DNA from: Cryptomeria japonica
Lineage: Eukaryota > Streptophyta > Pinopsida > Cupressales > Cupressaceae
Direction of reading: 5' to 3'
DNA: 64,000 nt
Assembly: GCF_030272615.1 (NCBI RefSeq)
Contig: NC_081411.1
Coordinates: forward strand, 180,752,977-180,816,976
How positions within the stretch are numbered: position 1 is the stretch's first letter; each line of letters begins with the position of its first letter. The notes below the pieces were generated by a model. That model made no database searches. It had not been told where the DNA came from and saw nothing but the letters and a program-made list of their open reading frames with translations. A program made the position numbers and the translations under genes. Below are positions 45,140 to 58,042 of the stretch, piece after piece.

Positions 45140-48100
45140 ATACAATTCTTCATTTTGAAAATCTATGGGAGATTGTTACTAGTTCTATAACATGTTTCAA
45201 TGATGTAGATGAATGGAAGAAGTTTAATAAGGCCAACCAGGTCAATGCCAAATCCTTTATGTTGATCACACTCAGCATCTTTAACGAGGTCCAACTACAT
45301 GTTTGAGATGCAATAACATTGAAGGAGGCGTGAGATGCCCTCTCCAACATCTACAAGGTGAAGAACCAAACCAAGATTCTCCATCTTCAATCCAAGTTTC
45401 ATGCACTTAATATGCAAGCTGGTGAGAAAGTTGAAGAATTCTTATGTTGTGGATCTGTCATCTGAGTAGAGCTTCTTGCACTTGGACAAAAGGTGGAGGA
45501 CAAATTGCTCATATTGATTACTTTGAGAGCTCTTCCTTCTCAATTTTGGACATTTTGTCACAACATTGAATATTACCAAATAAAAAGTTTAATTTAAGAA
45601 ATGGTAAATTTTCTCCAACAAGAAGAGGCCATCTAGTCCTTAAAAGATGCCTTTGAATACAAAGCACTAGTTTCTAGATGACAACATAGTTAGAAGTCTC
45701 ATAAGGGATCCTCACAAAATTAGCCACAACAATAGCAAAAGCCTTCGAAGGAAAATGAATGATGTCACATTTGCCATACCAACACACATGATAAAAATTA
45801 TTGTTGGTATAATGGCTCAAGGCAATTCTACTAAGAAAGGCCCATTTGGTCAAAACAATTCTCGATAGTCAAGAGGTCATCCTCATCGATGATGGAATCT
45901 AATGAGGATGGACTAAATACAAAAAATTGCAGCTTGTCAATCAAAACTTAGTTCTTGTCTCCCAAACCTCACAAGCCTTAAGAGATGTTTGGTTGATTGA
46001 GTCTACTGCCAGTAAACTTATGACTGACAATAAAGATTTGTTTGATACCCTAACTACTCAACCTATAGGTGGTCTAATCTAGATAGAAGGTGGTAAGGAG
46101 TATGTTGCAGAAGGCAATTGCACAGTCTCCAACTCTCTTGGAACAATAAGTTGTTATCTCACTATGGTTCTTTATGTTCCAGATTTAGCAACAAATCTCT
46201 TGTCTATCTGTCATCTTTTGAATCATGACCTTAAGGTTGAGTTTTAGAAGGATGGAGTCAAATCCTATCTCATCTCACAAGATGGCATGATCATTGCTAT
46301 AGGTTAATTACAAGAGTGACCTATTTTCCCTTGATGTTTTCTTCTCTTCTATAGTTTCTCTTTGTGCCTCTATGGTTGAGTCCACTTCTCTATGTAAATA
46401 TAGATATGGTCATTTTTTTGCCTACTCCCTTCATCAACTTCAATCCAAGGAAATGGTAAGAGGTCTTCCTCATGTCCCCCCTTCCTTTTCTATATTCTTC
46501 AAGAATTTCTTGGAAGGAAACAACATTTGGATCCATTCAAGTCTAGCTTCTACTATGCCATAGAACATCTCGTAGCTATACATAGTGATTTGTGTGAACC
46601 ATTGTCTAATTCCTTTCAAGGATGCAAGTACTTCTAGTTAATCATGGATGAATTCTCTTGCAAGACATGGGTGTATTTTCTTACAAGGAAAAGTGAAGTC
46701 TTTTCATTCAAGGAAAAGTGAAGTCTTTTCATTCATTTGTGACTTCTATGATCAAGCTGTGCAAGACTCCCATAAGCCTCTTCTTCTCCTTCACTCCAAT
46801 CAAGGGGAGGAATTCATTTCTAAGGATTTTATGGAGTTCTTCAACTGTCATGACATCAAACATCATCTCATTTCCCCCTATATAGATAAACAAAATGGAA
46901 TTGTAGAGCAACACAATCATAGTGTCATAGATATGGTTCAGTGCATGTTTTCTACAACCAAGTTGAAGGATCGATTTTGGGAAAAAGTTGTCCAAACATT
47001 CATGTATCTAATCAATAGAGCTCACACCAAGTTTTTACAAGATAAGACACTAGAAGAGTTATGAAATGTTATAAGTCATCAATTTCTCATCTTAGAGTTT
47101 TTGCTTGTAATACATACATGCATGTCCCAACAAACAGAAGGAAGAAGTTTGATTCCAAGACACTCAAATGCATCTTTTGGGTTATAGTCTATCCTCAAAG
47201 GCTTATTGTCCCATGGATCTTGAGACACATAATATTTATGAGATATGCGATCTGATTTGTGATGAGTAATCTTTTGAATCCCATCTACATAAAGAAGATC
47301 CATTCTCTTCCCATAAACTTCTCTCATAGTTAGATTGATGTGATAGAGGACTCTTCTTAGAAAGAAGATGAAGATGAGCTGCAAAGAGAATTGTTTGTCA
47401 ATCTTGGTAATTTGGAGAATTATTCTTTGGAACAGTAGAAATGTTTGTGTCTGAAATGGGTTCTAACCACCATTGGGGATTCCCACCTAAGTTCTCTTTC
47501 GAACCTCTCAACTGGAGCAAGGACAATAAGCTAGGCAAGAAATAAGGTGAATTTGGCCTTGATGAGTTTAGTTATGAATAGTATATAACTTGATATAGAT
47601 CATGAGGAACTTAGTCAACCACACTAGAAGGAATCCATCGATGCAAAGTAGGAATCTCTCATGAAGAACCAAGCATGGGATCTTGTTGATATGCTTATAG
47701 GAAAGAAATCCATAGGTTACACATGAGTTTTCAAAAACAGAAAAAAATGGGAAGATGGGTTTATCAACAAATATACAGCATGTGTTGTTGCAAGTGGATA
47801 TGCTCAATAGGAGGGTGAATTATGAGGATACCTTTGCACCAACTACAAAGATTAAAACCATTCGATTTGTGTGTACATTAGATACACATAAAGGATGGAT
47901 GCCATGAGTGTTTTCTTGAATGGTGATCTTGAAGAAGAAGTTTAGGTGATCCAACCTAAATGTTTCATCAATGAATATAATACCCACAATGTATGTTGTT
48001 TGATAATGTCACTATATGCACTTAAGGCAAGCCTTTCATGCATGGTACATAAAAATAGATGGGCAATTCTTCTAGCATTGTTTCATTTGTAGCCCCTTCG

Positions 48101-48990
48101 ATACTAATTTGTATATTAAGAAGGTAGGGACAAAGATTGACATTCTCATTTTTTATGTGGAGGGTATTGTGGTCAAAGGAATTTCAAACAATCTCATTGA
48201 TATTGTCAATTTTGATTTGAGGAAATCCTTCAACATGATATATTTGAGGGTACTTCACTATTGTCTTAGCTTGGAGATATGAAGGAGCATCATATTTTTA
48301 TGTCCCATATGAAATATGCCAAGACAATCCTAAAAATATTTGGCATGTCTAATTGTAAACCTTTGCCCACTCCAATGGAGAAACGTATGCAACTATCTTT
48401 GTTCTAGGATTCACCTTAAGTTGATCCAATTCTCTATGTCTCATTTACTTGACATATACCACACTAGATTTATGCTTTTTTGTTAGTTATCAGTCCAAGT
48501 TCATGCAGGAGCAAACTAAATGCCATTGGATTGTAGCTAAGCATGTTTTGCAATATGTCCAAGGTTCTCTTGTGTATGGTTTGAAATATAGGAAGAACAA
48601 TCAATTCTTCTTATAGGGATATGCTAACTTAGAATATATTGGATATATTGATGATAAAAAATCAACCTCAAGTTATATTTTTTTGATATTAGTTCTAGTC
48701 CTATTTCATGTATAAGTAAGAAGCAAGCTTTTGTTTCTCTCTCTTCCATTGAGATTAAATATCATGATGCATCAAGAACTATGTGTGAGGTAATTTGGTT
48801 ACGTCACATTGTAAACTTGATATGGAAATTTCTAAATAAAAACCACTAATTATCTATTGCAATAATTAGGGGGCCTTGAAGCTTGTCAAGAATCTAGTTT
48901 TCCATGAGCATACAAAACAAATTGAGGATACGTGTCATTATATTCAAAAGAAGTCATGCAACACCACAACTAATGCAATACATTGTTCTA
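45140..48990 (+). pseudogene. Copia D gag-pol, heavily decayed
   Basis: Gag from about 45140 (FENLWEIV..., LQSKFHALNMQAGE), a degenerate protease region near 46000-46300, integrase core pieces at 46580-47060 (HSDLCEP, LHSNQGEEF, DKQNGIVEQHNHS), RT pieces near 47620-48420 and RNase H down to about 48960 (ALKLVKN.VFHE.TK). Frames change often and stops are frequent. A 25-bp duplication breaks the integrase. No LTRs could be identified. By its decay it is older than copia A, B, C and F. Confidence 0.8.
46685..46734. repeat. Exact 25-bp tandem duplication in copia D integrase
   Basis: 46685-46709 repeats exactly at 46710-46734 (AAGGAAAAGTGAAG...CATTC). Twenty-five bases shift the frame. Confidence 0.95.
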
Positions 48991-50491
48991 TTACCATTTG
49001 TCAATGGTATTCTACCATCCTTCAATGGTATTAGTTTGTATTTATTCTCTTGCACATCAGTGTAATTCATCATATTAGGTTTGTCTTTAATCCTCTTTTT
49101 TGTATTTTACTACAAACTTTTAGTTTTTTATCCATGGAGAATGAATTCTTATGGTGTGTTTATCCTTTAGCAGTTTAAAATTTATCTGCCTATAGAAGAT
49201 AAAATTTGAATCCTTTCATCATTAGTGATAGTGTTATCATAGAAATAGAATTTATAGACCTTGTTTGGTTTTGTATGAACATAAGTAATTTCAAATAGAG
49301 GCAAATCTTAGCTTCTGTTTTTTGTTTTTAGCAATAAATTGATTGCAAGTCGGTATAAAGTTGGAATTTTTGCAAAGGATTTGGTACTGGGTGCATAAGC
49401 ATTGAAGAGTTATGATACTAATGTTGGCTTCTTTGTTATCAAGACAAAAGTCAATATAGGTCCTAAATTATATTTAAACAAAGGTTATCAGTTTGAATCC
49501 AATGTATTGCATTAATACCATCCATGTTCCTATATTTTTTAAGTTTGGACCTATATTGGGAATAGGTTCATACATTATCATGGAAATCATTGAAGTTAGA
49601 TCATCCAAAAGTGAGTAGGGAAATTTAAGATGGAAGCTTGTTGAGGTGCAAAAAGTTCACATATTTGATAAGAGATTTGGATTTATTGTTGACAAAATAA
49701 TTGGCAATGCTCACTAAGTAAACTCTTGGATATCACATTTGGTAAAACTCTATGGTGAGCATCAACTAGAACATCAACTTCAACTAGTTCAAGAACAATA
49801 TAGATCTAATGATATCTAAGGAAAATAACTAAAACTATTAAATAATTTGTCATATGTGATGTTCCAATGTGCATTATCAATGGTGTATAAGAAACAACAA
49901 AACCAAAAGATGGGGATTTCAAAATACTTTCTTCTTCTTTTTACACCATCCATATTTTATTTGACAAGGCCTCCATAGAACCATAAAAATGTAATGGGTG
50001 TCACATTATAGGTTGGTGACATTGGAGGATGGGGGAATTTCCATCATGTCAAATTAGTTTTTTTTTTGAGAGGATGCTTTATATGAGAATTTTTTTCTCT
50101 ATTTATTTTCTTTCCCTTTTTGGATGCTAATTTTTTTGAAGAATACATATATATAGTGTTTGATTTTTGGAGACAAGCAAGGGGTTTGGTGTAGAAATCA
50201 ATATGAATTATTGCCTAGATAGTTCATGAGATTATGATCAAGAATTATACCCTTAAATTGGTCAACACAACATGATGGATCCCTATGTGTGGAGAGCTCA
50301 ATATGAAACATTGTCAAATGATTTAGTGCCTATGATTTGGGAGTTCAAGGAAAGGAGAATTTAGGAATTGAGCTTAGACCTACACCTTTACAAGGCTCAC
50401 AAGGTATCTTGATGGAAATTCAACAAATTCATGAATTGATATATATATTCTTATCAACAAGTTTTGATAGATATATTTATAATAAAAATGT
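48991..50491. other. Gene-poor stretch before an orphan LTR
   Basis: No domain visible on either strand. By position it could be the eroded internal region of the element whose polypurine tract and LTR follow at 50492-50710. Confidence 0.45.
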
Positions 50492-50504
50492 AAAAAGGGG
50501 GGAA
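50492..50504 (+). other. Polypurine tract (AAAAAGGGGGGAA) of an orphan LTR
   Basis: Pure purine run directly before TGTTGGCAAATG. Confidence 0.65.
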
Positions 50505-50710
50505 TGTTGGCAAATGTTTTAATAGATTATATTACATTGTTAATTACATAGTGGTTATGTTGAATGCTAAACAATTGTGTGGTTGTGCTGGTTAAATAAA
50601 AAAACTCTCCTTGTATAAATTCACCTACCTCATGAGCATGTCTAATATATCATTGAATAATCAAGTTTTCATCTCTTCAAATCATTGAGAAATATTTTTC
50701 TCATCGAACA
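50505..50710 (+). repeat. Orphan 3' LTR, about 206 bp
   Basis: Starts TGTTGGCAAATG after a polypurine tract and ends at CA (CATCGAACA). It has a TATA-like CTTGTATAAATTC near 50610. No partner LTR or coding remains are found nearby, so the element class is unknown. Confidence 0.6.
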
Positions 50711-51899
50711 TTTATTTTTTCTTTATTTACATTTTTTCATGACAAATAGGTATATTTTCTTATGAAGTCAAAAGCATTTGAATGCCTTAATAATTTCTAA
50801 TCCATTACCAAAAATAAAAGTGGATATTATCTTTAAATTATTTAAACAAATAAAGTGGTGAAATTTACTTTAAAATATTTCTCAAACTTTTATTGTAAAT
50901 ATTCATCAAGACACAACTTACTATAACTTATACCCTCCCAATATCTAGTATTACAAAAGGAAATAATATTACCTCTATAAAAATATCATGAAATATAATG
51001 TTAGAAAGTTTCTATCTTCTATTATAATCCTACCTAGATAGCCTTTCTCAATTACTCCTAGTTGTTAGAGTTGTAAGCCTCATCCTAGATAGTAGATACT
51101 ATTCTCGTCAGCAATGCTCATCCCTATATGCATTATATATTGAGGAACTTCTCCATATGTTGATTGTGAGAGACTAATAGGTACTTTTCTTATTTTCTAA
51201 TATGGGTTAGTCATGGTTAATTTTTTCTTAAACATTGCTTGCATCTACATTGTATCTTGTTCATAATAGAATTTCATCTAGAGGCTCTAGAAATATAACA
51301 GTACTCTCCCAAAATTTATAGCATTACACAAAGAAATAACCATACCATTATAGAAATACTATGGAATATATGCAATTAAAGAGATCTAATTTTTGTTTTA
51401 GGTTAGAGAAGTGGAAATACTAGAATGCTTCTTGAATTAAAGCCCCAGAAAATTAGTGTTTAAAGTCACATCACTCCAAAGGAATCTTACGGTGGTGATA
51501 ATGTTTTGTGGGTCATTTCCATATATTAAATTTCTTCAATCACATGTACACTGTAGTTCAAAAGCAAAAGTTAGATTCTAAATCACAATTTTGTATCTTT
51601 GTGGGATATTACTGTGTAACTAAAGGATATATATTATATAATATTAACATAGAATATAAGCTATGTAACTCAATATGTAGGTTCTGATGAAATAGTATGG
51701 TAGTGGCAAGAAAGCATTCAATTAAAAGCCCTAATTATAATGAACAAAAAATTTGATAGTTTTTAGTAAACACAACAATAATATTGGACACACATGTTGA
51801 TAATGTTTATAGTCTATCAACAAGATAAAATGGAAGTCCAAACTCAAAGGGTAACTCAAGTTTAAATTTAATAATTCAAATCCAACATCAATTCAAAGC
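50711..51899. other. Gene-poor stretch with a pair of direct repeats
   Basis: Holds two copies of a roughly 70-bp imperfect repeat (50932-51000 and 51302-51372, CTCCCAA...TTACAAA/CAAAG...AATAAT/ACC...). Nothing else is recognisable. Confidence 0.5.
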
Positions 51900-52297
51900 T
51901 ATTCAAGAAAACTTTGAAGTTCCAACTAAATTTAATAGATTATTAATATGAACCAAGTTGTTAATTTAATTTTTCTTAGTCAAATTCAAGTTGAACCCTC
52001 TATGTATGAATTTGTTGTGAAAGAGAAAGTATAGATTGATGTTATGAATGAGGAGATAGTAAATAATTGATAAAAATAACACATGTCAATTAATAGAATT
52101 TTCAAAAATTAAACAGGTAATTGATGTCAAATTGAATTATAAGGTGAAATATTAGGCTAATTTTATTCAAAATGATACAAGGCAAGAAGAGTTTCCAAGA
52201 AATTTTCACAATCATCTAAAGCAAATTACTCAAAATCCTTACCTCTATTTGAAAGACTTGATACCACTAAAATTATCTTAGAAATGCAAGTAGCTTT
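51900..52297 (+). pseudogene. Copia E reverse transcriptase remnant, upstream part
   Basis: Degenerate text matching the start of copia RT (EPSMYE.VVKEKV, DVMNEEIVNN, KNNTC.LIEFSK, VIDVK..YKVKY). It continues to the insertion point of copia F and resumes at 58043. Stops and frame changes are frequent; this is the oldest layer at this locus. Confidence 0.6.
52291..52297. repeat. Flanking direct repeat of copia F, left (TAGCTTT)
   Basis: Seven bases identical to 58036-58042. Copia duplications are usually five bases, so seven is either an unusually long duplication or five plus chance. Confidence 0.75.
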
Positions 52298-52746
52298 TGT
52301 TGGTGTAAATAAATATTCATTATGGATATTATTACATTTTACTTAAGTTAACTTAGGATAATTCATCTCTTCATAGTTTGGATTTGAGACACTTAGGGAA
52401 GTGTGCACATAGGGAAAGAGCTTGTAGGAGAAATTCCACCTTTTGTGGTCTTATTTTGCTGTTACACTCCACATTCGATGGGTCATCCACCTCTTGTGGA
52501 ATATTATATTATTTATTCTACCTACCCCTAGTATTTCTTACCTACCCTTGTTTCTCATTGAGCCACATGTCATGATTGTGTGCTCATACATCCATAAGGC
52601 CTTACTTATATAAGCAGGCCTATATTCATTGTATTGGTGAATCCAGTTGGTTATTTTCATATTGATGAGAATAGAGGTTGTTCTTGTCATTCTTTTGTCT
52701 CTATTTTAATACTTTTCATTGTGCCCTTGATCTTGGAAAAATCTCA
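52298..52746 (+). repeat. 5' LTR of copia F (449 bp)
   Basis: Same length as 57587-58035. TATA-like ACTTATATAAGC near 52604-52615 (ACTTATATAAGCAG). Confidence 0.93.
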
Positions 52747-52748
52747 CA

Positions 52749-52760
52749 TGGTATTAGAGC
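52749..52760 (+). other. Primer binding site of copia F (TGGTATTAGAGC)
   Basis: Initiator tRNA-Met complement with one C to T change, two bases after the LTR. Confidence 0.9.
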
Positions 52761-53342
52761 CATTGGGGCTTCATTGATTGGTTTTTGGAGACATCATGGA
52801 AGGCTTCTATTTTTGGATCTAAGGGACTATGTTTTTTGGAGGCATCTTAGAGCATTTTCGACCTCACCATTGTGTCCGGGAGGCCATTTCCATAAAAATT
52901 GAGTATAAATTCGACCTATTTTGGTGAAAATCGATTTTTGGTTGTGGAGGAAATTTTCTAGCCAATTTAGGTGGTACGGTACAGAATTCTCAGATTTTTT
53001 TCAAAAAAAAAAAAAATTTCTGAAAATTATTTTCAAGTTTGAAATTTCAGATATTGGTCTTATTTGGCCTATTTGGTACTTGTAAATTGCTTGGATCTTA
53101 GTTTAGATCTCTTGCATTATTAGTTTGAGTCTCTTTTGGCCTTATTGAGACAATTGTAAAATTGAAATCAAAAGTCCACTTTGCCATTTTTTGCAAGTGG
53201 CCCATTGTACATGCACTAAGTATAAAGTGCCAAATCATCACTTTTAGGGAGGTTCTATGATTGAGTGACTTTGGGGGGAGGGGAGGGGGGTGTCTTGTGT
53301 GATTGTGACTCTCTTTGTTTGTGCTCTTTCATTTTTGTTGCA

Positions 53343-56300
53343 ATGAGTCCTCATAAATTTCCACCTTTAACTCCACATAATTATGCATCATGGAAAATTA
53401 AAGTATGGAGCAAATTAATGGAAAAAGGTCTCACGCATTACATAGATGGAACAATAGCAGCACCACCTGATCCTAATGCTCAGTTAGAATGGCTCACTAA
53501 GAATTGTATGGCTCTTGGAACTTTGTGCAAGTATGTATCAGATGACCTCATCTTTCATATTGAGAAGTGTACTACAATCAAAGATGCTTGCGATATGTTT
53601 CAGAAATTGAATGGTCAAGTTGATGAAATCAGAGGTTATAAGATTGATAATGAACTCACCAACTTGGATCCCAAGAGTTTTGATACAATCCAAGATTATG
53701 TCACCAAAGCAAATGAGCTAAGAGCAAAGATTAAGGATTGTGGAATTGATAAAAAGGGTGCTCAGTTGATATTCAACTTGTTGGACAAGCTTGCACCAGA
53801 ATATGCAGCATTTGTGTCTTGCTTCCAAACTCATCGTTTGATAGTGGGGAGTTCCTATGTTATGCCTTCATTTGATGCTTTCAGAGAAATGTTGATATTG
53901 GAACAATCCAAGTTGTTGAACATGGGGATTCTCAAGTCTTCAAAGTCCCGGGCTTTGGTGGCTAATCAAGGGAATCAAGGAAGTCAAGGCAAAGATTTCA
54001 ACAAGAAGAAGAAGCACTCCATGTCTAAGCCACAATAGGAAAAAGGACAATCATCCTCTCCATCACAAGGTGATTTTTCATCCTCTTCCAAGAAGGGGAC
54101 ACCACCTAAGAAGGATAAACCAACTTGTGCATATTGCAAGAAGTATGGTCATGATGAGCATCGATGCCACACAAAACAAGTTGATTAGTTAACTAATCTT
54201 CTTAAGAAAAACAACATCAACTTGCCATCCGCCTACACAAAGAAGGATTCATCTCCTTCCACTTCCGCACATTCTAAGGGAAAAGGACAAGCATTTGTGG
54301 CTACAACAGGTTCTTCACAACAGTGGATACTTGACTCGGGTGCCTCATATCACATGGGTTCTACAAAGGAGCAGTTTTCTTCATTGGAACCATCTAAGGT
54401 ACCTCACATTTACATAGGTGATGATACACAAGTAGAGGTTGAAGGGAAAGGTTTAGTTGACATGGATGATGGAACATTTGAGAATGTTCTCTATGTTCCT
54501 AACTTGTCTACCAACCTTCTCTCTATCTACCAAATCACTCACTATGGGAATGGGAAAAAGGTTGAGTTTACACTTGATTTAGTTGTGGTAAAGGAACTTG
54601 ATGATGATGCCTTGGTAGCAGTGGGACAAGTCAATGACAACTCAAGGCTTTATTCATTCTCCCACTTTGTGCCAAGTTCACCTTCTAGGGCCTTTCTTAC
54701 TCATTCAAATTTCGAAAGTAAGCTATGGCATGAGCGGTTTGGTCACCTCAACTACCACTATCTTTAGTAGCTCAGCACTAAAGACATGGTCACAGGTCTA
54801 CCTCGAATCAGTTTTTCAGAGGGTTTATGTTTAGGGTGTTCCAGGGGCAAGCATCCCGAGGAGAAGTTTGATAAGGGGAAAGCTTGGAGAGCTTTGGAAG
54901 TTCTTCAACTTGTTCACAGCGATGTAGCAGGTCCATTTCCAGTACCTTCATTTAGCAAGGCCTGCTATGTCCTCACCTTCATTGATGACTACTCTCACTT
55001 CACTTGGGTCTACTTTCTCATTCATAAGAGTGAAGTATTTGACAGATTTCAAGACTTCAAGACTCGTGTGGAGAAGCAATCCGAGAAAGTGGTCAAGATT
55101 CTTCGTATAGATAATGGAAGGGAATATGTGAACAAGAGACTTGAGGATTTTTGTACATTTGAGGGGATTGATTTTCAGCATTCTGTAGCATACACTCCAC
55201 AACAAAACGGAGTTGCAGAACGCAAGAATAGAACTCTCAAAGAAATGGCTAGCTGTATGATTCATGCACATTCTCTTGATCCCGCCTTTTGGGACGAGGC
55301 TATCAGTTGTGCCATACACATCCAGAATCGGGTTCCTCACAAAGCTTTGTAAGGTATTAATCCTTTTGAAGCTTGGGCTGGTAGGAAACTGATTGTGAGA
55401 CATTTCAGAGTCTTTGGGTTTTAGGGAGAACTATTGATGACAGGAAATCTATTGATGATGATAGGTGCTTGCTCGACCAGGATGGGCTCGCATACCTCCG
55501 CAGAAACGCAAGGCATTGGAACCACAGAGTCGACCTTGCATATTTGTTGGATATCCTGAGGGTGTTAAGGCATATAGATTGATGGATCCTGAGACACATG
55601 AGGTGTTCATTGAGAGGAGTGTTCACTTTGAGGAAATCTCTCCTAGCTTAGCCTCTCTACCTCCTCCACCTTACTGCATTGTGGATAGTGATGTTAGTGA
55701 TTCAGATGATGAGACTCCTTCAACTCTGACTCGCAGGGTTACACCTCTGTAGGGTCCACTTGTAGTTGAGGAGCCTTGTTCTCCACCTCCACCTAGACCT
55801 CGTTGGGCTCGACAGACACTTGAGTCCGCAGGTTCTCTTGTTGGGGATCATTCAGATACATGGAGAACTCGATCATAGCATCAGGATCTTCCACATGCAT
55901 TCATTTCTACCACTTCCGATCCATAGACATTTCCAGAAGCATCAGGGGTTCTTGAGTGGGACCAAGCTATTGAGGAAGAGTATAGTTCCTTGATGAGGAA
56001 CAACACATGGGATTTAGTCCATCACCCTAAGGGGAGAAAGATGGTTCAACATAAGTGGATCTATCAAACCAAGTTTGTAGCAGATGGTAGTGTGGATAAG
56101 TACATGGCTCGACTTGTTGTGAAAGGTTTCTCCTAGGTAGCAGGTGTTGACTATATTGAGAACTTTGTGCTCGTAGCCAAGATGAACTCCATTCACTTAA
56201 CACTTTCTATTGTTGTAGCTCATGGTTGGGTTGTACATCAGATGGATGTGAAGAGTGCTTTTCTTCATGGTGATCTTGATGAGGAGATTTATATGGAGCA

Positions 56301-57263
56301 GCCATAGGGTTTCATCTAGGATACTTCCTTGGTTTGCAGACTTGATACTTGTGCTCTATGTTGATGATTTGATCATTACAGGGAGTACCACATCCATCAT
56401 TAGCAGGGTCAAATCTTCTTTGCATGACAGATTTGCTATGACTGACTTGGGTCTTTTGCGCTACTTTCTCAGGATAGAGATTTCACAGTCACCTTTCGGG
56501 ATTACACTATCGCAGCCCAAGTATGCTCTTAATCTACTTGCACGCTTTCATATGGCTGATTGTAAGCCTACATTGACTCCCTTTCTTTTAGGAGTCAAGC
56601 TTGAGGCTCAGTGTTCTTCTCCACCAGTTGATGCCACTTTGTATTGTCAGCTTGTGGGTAGTCTCATCTACTTGACCCATACATGCCTTTATATTTCATT
56701 TGTAGTTGGCATGGTTTCCCGCTTCATGTAGGAACCACATGAGCTTCATTGGAAAGCCACCAAACACATCCTTCATTACATCCAGGGTACACATCACTAT
56801 GGGATTCACTATGCAGTAGGCACATGACTTTGCTTGGTTGGTTACATAGACTCCGATTGGGCTGGCAATCTTGATGATCGTAAGTCTACTTCCGATTATA
56901 GTTTTCACCTTGGTTCAGGCCCCATTTGTTGGCAGAGCAAGAAGAAACATGTTATTTTTCTCTCTTCGACTGAGGCTGAGTATCGAGGTGTTGTTAATGC
57001 AGCAAGTGAGACCATTTGGCTCCAGCAGATTCTCACAGAGTTTGGGTTCACCACTCCACGACCGACAATTCAACATTGTGACAATCAGAGTGCTATTGCA
57101 ATCTCAAAGAACCCAGTCCAGCACCAGTGGACCAAACACATCAAGATTCATATGCACTATATCCGAGCTCATTCAGGAGCAAGTCATTGATTTGCAGTAT
57201 TGTCCTCCAATGGAGCAGGTTGCTGACATATTCACCAAACCTTTCACTGAGAGTAAGTTCTAG
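53343..57263 (+). pseudogene. Copia F gag-pol polyprotein (stops, frameshifts, RT deletion)
   Basis: I chose ATG 53343 (MSPHKFPPLTP) over the in-frame ATG-less extension at 53265 because typical gag text starts there. Gag ends at a TAG (54036-54038). The zinc knuckle CAYCKKYGHDEHRC is near 54128, protease LDSGASYHM near 54330, pre-integrase near 54727-54850 and integrase core 54900-55250 (HSDVAGP, RIDNGREY, QQNGVAERK). Two adjacent stops break it at 54766-54771. Frames change near 55430 and 55740. In RT, the text jumps from EQP.GFI.DTSLVCRL (56290-56345) straight to ADLILVLYVDDL, so roughly 60-70 residues before the YVDD are deleted. RNase H (56834-57180) is followed by a frameshift near 57165 and stop TAG 57261-57263. 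Confidence 0.9.
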
Positions 57264-57577
57264 CAGTTGCGAGTTTTCTTGGGGGTGCAAGATGTGTCAT
57301 TAGGGGGGGTCAACTGACTTCTCCTTCCTCTCTTATGGGGGGGACTTTTTCCTCTTTGAGGTTTTGTCCATCTTCTTTGAGAGTCTTTTGTACATTCATC
57401 TCTCTTTTGGGGTGGAGTTTTTTCCCACTGGGTTTTCTCCCTTTCTCCATTTGTAAGAGATTGCTTTGCATAGTTTTGCTTGCATTTGCATATTGTACAT
57501 GGGTACCTATCATGGCCTAGTAGCCGGGATCCATCTTGCATTATTGACTTGAGTCTTCATTCCCCTAAGTTGCACTT

Positions 57578-57586
57578 AAGGGGGGG
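57578..57586 (+). other. Polypurine tract of copia F (AAGGGGGGG)
   Basis: Directly before the LTR TGTTGG. About 310 noncoding bases separate it from the pol stop. Confidence 0.88.
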
Positions 57587-58035
57587 TGTTGGTGTAAATA
57601 AATATTCATTATGGATATTATTACACTTTACTTAAGTTAACTTAGGATAATGCATCTCTTTGTAGTTTGGATTTGAGACACTTAGGGAAGTGTGCACATA
57701 GGGATAGAGCTTGTAGGATAAATTCCACCTTTTCTGGTCTTATTTTGCTATTACACTCCACATTCTGTGGGTCATCCACCTCTTGTGGAATATTATACTA
57801 TTTCTCCTACCTACCCCTAGTATTTCTTAGCTACCCTTGTTTCTCATTGAGCCACATGTCGTGATTGTGTGCTCGTACATCCATATGGCCTTGCCTACAT
57901 AAGCATACCTATATTCATTGTATTGGTGAATCTAGTTGATCATTTTCATATTGATGAGAATACAGTTTGTTCTTGTCATTCTTTTGTCTCTATTTTAATA
58001 CTTTTCATTGTGCCCTTGATCTTGGCAAAATCTCA
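57587..58035 (+). repeat. 3' LTR of copia F (449 bp)
   Basis: Partner of 52298-52746, identical ends and length. Confidence 0.93.
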
Positions 58036-58042
58036 TAGCTTT
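58036..58042. repeat. Flanking direct repeat of copia F, right (TAGCTTT)
   Basis: Exact partner of 52291-52297. Confidence 0.75.

Larger units (their letters stand above)
52298..58035 (+). mobile_element. Ty1/copia element F, full-length with an internal RT deletion
   Basis: 5,738 bp with 449-bp LTRs at both ends (TGTTGGTGTAAAT ... AAATCTCA), primer site, polypurine tract and flanking TAGCTTT repeats. LTRs differ at about 28 positions by eye (about 6%). It is nested in the RT region of copia E. Confidence 0.93.

Noticed and set aside
52378-52902. Open frames inside the copia F 5' LTR (and the matching ones at 57667-58054)
   Set aside because: They repeat in both LTRs and have no domain; LTR sequence is noncoding.
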